Of a stretch of DNA of 64,000 bases, positions 62,259-64,000 are shown in pieces. The position numbers and the translations under genes are program-made. The stretch's first letter is position 1, and every line of letters begins with the position of its first letter. The DNA is from Caldilineaceae bacterium (GTDB lineage Bacteria; Chloroflexota; Anaerolineae; Caldilineales; Caldilineaceae), in contig JAHBVH010000030.1 in assembly GCA_019637645.1 (NCBI GenBank), forward strand, positions 29,693 to 93,692. Direction: 5' to 3'. The notes beneath the pieces were generated by a model. It was not told the origin of the DNA and ran no database searches. It saw only the letters and a list, made by a program, of their open reading frames with translations.

Positions 62259-63203
62259 ATGCAACAATACATTCTGCGCCGCCTGGTGCAGATGATCTTT
62301 GTCCTCTTTTTGTTTTCCATGGTCGTTTTTGCCGTCATCCGCTTAGTGCCGGGTGATCCAGTCGCTGCTCAGTTGGGGTTGGAAGCCAGCGAAGAAGCCT
62401 ACCAACAATTGCGCCAAGAGATGGGGCTGGATCAACCGCTGTATGTCCAATATATGGTCTGGATCGGTGATGTTGTACAAGGTGACTTTGGCACTTCCTG
62501 GCGTTCGCATCAGTCGGCTTTCTCGTTAATTCAACGGCGCTTTCCTGCCACCATTTGGCTGACCCTAGCCTCGCTTGTGATCGGGTTGGCGATCAGCATT
62601 CCGCTGGGAATTATCTCGGGGGTACGTCCCCACTCGTGGTTGGCCCACTTTGCTACCTTCTTTTCGCTGGTGGGCATTGCGTTGCCCAGCTTTTGGCTCG
62701 GGTTGATGTTGTTATTGACTTTGGCTGTCTCGTTGCGCTGGTTGCCACCTTCCGGCTATATTTCGCCATTGGTTGATCCAGTGATGGGGTTGAAGTTTCT
62801 GCTCATGCCCGCTATTACCCTTGGGATCGGCTTGGCCGCGCCGCTCACTCGGTTTCTGCGCTCGGGCATGTTGGATGTGATGAATGCTGATTATGTGCGG
62901 ACGGCGCGGGCCAAGGGCTTGGTGCCTCGGCTGGTGATCATGCGCCATGTGCTCAAAAATGCCATGCTCTCGGTTGTCACCATTTTTGGCGTCTTGTTGG
63001 GCAGTTTGTTGGGCGGTTCAATCATCACCGAATCGGTCTTTAACTGGCCGGGAATTGGTACCTTGCTGCTGCAAGCGATCCAGCAACGAGACTATGGGAT
63101 TGTCCAAGGTGTGGTTCTCTTTATTTCCCTCATCTTTATGGTGGTGAACTTACTGGTTGATCTCACCTACGCCTATCTTGATCCGCGTATTCGCTATCAA
63201 TAA
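62259..63203 (+). CDS. ABC permease, DppB/OppB type
   Basis: Predicted 314 residues, ATG with GAAGGG upstream. N-terminal MQQYILRRLVQMIFVLFLFS and RLVPGDPV are the family opening. Six membrane helices; the coupling loop DYVRTARAKGLVPRLVIMRHVLKNAM and SIITESVFNWPGIGTLLLQAI are diagnostic. It works with the DppC-type permease that follows after 30 bases. Typical ATPase genes are probably beyond the right edge. Confidence 0.96.
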   Translation: MQQYILRRLVQMIFVLFLFSMVVFAVIRLVPGDPVAAQLGLEASEEAYQQLRQEMGLDQPLYVQYMVWIGDVVQGDFGTSWRSHQSAFSLIQRRFPATIWLTLASLVIGLAISIPLGIISGVRPHSWLAHFATFFSLVGIALPSFWLGLMLLLTLAVSLRWLPPSGYISPLVDPVMGLKFLLMPAITLGIGLAAPLTRFLRSGMLDVMNADYVRTARAKGLVPRLVIMRHVLKNAMLSVVTIFGVLLGSLLGGSIITESVFNWPGIGTLLLQAIQQRDYGIVQGVVLFISLIFMVVNLLVDLTYAYLDPRIRYQ

Positions 63204-63233
63204 CACTAAAATTGAAATTAGGTTTTATCATCT

Positions 63234-64000
63234 ATGGCTGCATCTAAACCAATGCCGACCGTGGCAACTGAGCTGCGTCAAGGGGGAACGAACCCGCCCC
63301 GCAGCACTGCCTATCGCCTTGAATTTATCAAAAGTGTGCTGCGTAATCGGCTGGCCGCGCTGGGTGTTCTGATTGTTGGGCTGCTGATCATCGTAGCCAT
63401 TGGCGCGCCTTGGCTGGCTCCCTATGATCCAGAGACCCAATTTACCATGGACGCGCGCAAGCCACCATCGGCTCAATATTTCTTTGGCACCGATACCATT
63501 GGGCGGGACAACTTTAGCCGGATCCTCTATGGGACGCGGGTCTCGCTGGTGGTGGGGGTCGCGTCGATGGCGGTCTCTGCTTTGTTGGGCGTGACGCTGG
63601 GCCTGATCGCGGGGTACTATGGCGGCTGGCTCGACACGTTGATCATGCGGACGATGGACGCCCTGTTGGCCTTCCCCGCGGTCTTGTTGGCGATTTTTAT
63701 TATTGCCGTCCTGGGCCCGTCCCTGTTGAATGCGATTTTGGCCGTTGGCATTGTCTATACACCAACCTTTGCTCGCTTGGTGCGGGCCAGCGCGCTTTCG
63801 ATCCGCGAAAAAGAATATCTCGAATCGGCACGGGCGATTGGGCTGCGCGATGGTCAGATCATGCGCCGAGTGATTTTGTTAAATAGCCTCTCTCCCCTGG
63901 TGGTGCAATTTTCCTTAGGCGTTGGCTATGCCATTTTGGTTGAGGCCGGTTTGAGTTTCTTGGGCTTGGGTGTCCAACCGCCCACACCGGCGTGGGGCTC
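63234..64000 (+). CDS. ABC permease, DppC/OppC type (cut by right edge)
   Basis: Starts at the ATG at 63234 and remains open for 255 codons to the edge. Residues about 32-60 match RNRLAALGVLIVGLLIIVAIGAP, then FGTDTIGRDNFSRILYGTRVSL, the coupling loop EYLESARAIGLRDGQIMRRVILLN and EAGLSFLGLGVQPPTPAWG, all DppC hallmarks. About 30-40 C-terminal residues are expected beyond the window. Partner of the preceding DppB-type permease. Confidence 0.95.
   Translation, partial: MAASKPMPTVATELRQGGTNPPRSTAYRLEFIKSVLRNRLAALGVLIVGLLIIVAIGAPWLAPYDPETQFTMDARKPPSAQYFFGTDTIGRDNFSRILYGTRVSLVVGVASMAVSALLGVTLGLIAGYYGGWLDTLIMRTMDALLAFPAVLLAIFIIAVLGPSLLNAILAVGIVYTPTFARLVRASALSIREKEYLESARAIGLRDGQIMRRVILLNSLSPLVVQFSLGVGYAILVEAGLSFLGLGVQPPTPAWG

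Overview
The window reads as a chromosomal segment of a heterotrophic member of the Chloroflexota (Anaerolineae/Caldilineae type). This is an inference from several signs: Thr/Pro-rich linkers after lipoprotein signals, a T-box RNA in front of a tRNA ligase, ABC uptake systems next to family 95 glycosidases, DUF433/DUF5615 pairs and frequent GTG/TTG starts. No rRNA, tRNA, CRISPR array or intact insertion sequence was seen.

Layout. 1-5.9 kb: a plus-strand run of secreted proteins (WG repeats; SH3 plus two PA14 domains; two small exported proteins; an SGNH esterase lipoprotein). 6.1-6.7 kb: a DUF433/DUF5615 toxin-antitoxin-like pair. 18.1 down to 6.7 kb, minus strand: a glycan-use operon with two sugar ABC permeases, a solute-binding lipoprotein, a DUF5703 glycosidase-like protein, a GH95 alpha-L-fucosidase-like enzyme, two unknown proteins and a PLP Cys/Met-metabolism enzyme. 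18.5-22.1 kb: an HTH-receiver protein and a hybrid histidine kinase. 22.2-24.8 kb: an accessory-looking stretch with a broken lipase gene, a perfect palindrome, a structured leader ending in a terminator, an orphan FtsK-like motor and a small membrane protein. 24.8-31.1 kb, minus strand: cyanophycinase-like protein, lipoprotein, endonuclease III, a phosphoribosyltransferase-like protein, a secreted nuclease and a zinc-ribbon coiled-coil protein. 31.6-37.9 kb: NarL-type regulator, a 53-residue Flp-type pilin, comF, hpf, isochorismatase, a dynamin-like GTPase and an acetyltransferase. 38.2-43.2 kb: NicO-family metal transporter, DUF4331 protein and TPR protein. 43.5-50.6 kb: alaS, a membrane-anchored protein, ruvX, mltG and a periplasmic-binding lipoprotein. 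50.8-55.4 kb: GT4 glycosyltransferase, a 649-residue unknown protein and an MFS transporter. 55.6-57.8 kb: a second, short alanyl-tRNA synthetase behind a T-box with an alanine GCC specifier. 57.8-64 kb: a Thr/Pro-rich membrane protein, an aldo/keto reductase and a family 5 peptide-type ABC system cut by the right edge.

How genes fit together. The GH95 enzyme, the DUF5703 protein, the sugar importer and perhaps the distant aldo/keto reductase (related to L-fucose/D-threo-aldose dehydrogenases) suggest import and breakdown of fucosylated glycans. The alaS-ruvX-mltG and comF-hpf orders are housekeeping neighbourhoods seen widely in bacteria.

Non-coding structure is the most distinctive part. 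It includes a T-box carrying an extra repeat-derived hairpin, spacerless 7- and 8-mer tandem arrays that form hairpins at gene ends, dispersed palindromes built on CCTGACAGGT, a pair of about 65-bp elements with TTACGCA/TGCGTAA-like ends, and promoters that mostly share an extended -10 of the form TGC-TAYANT.
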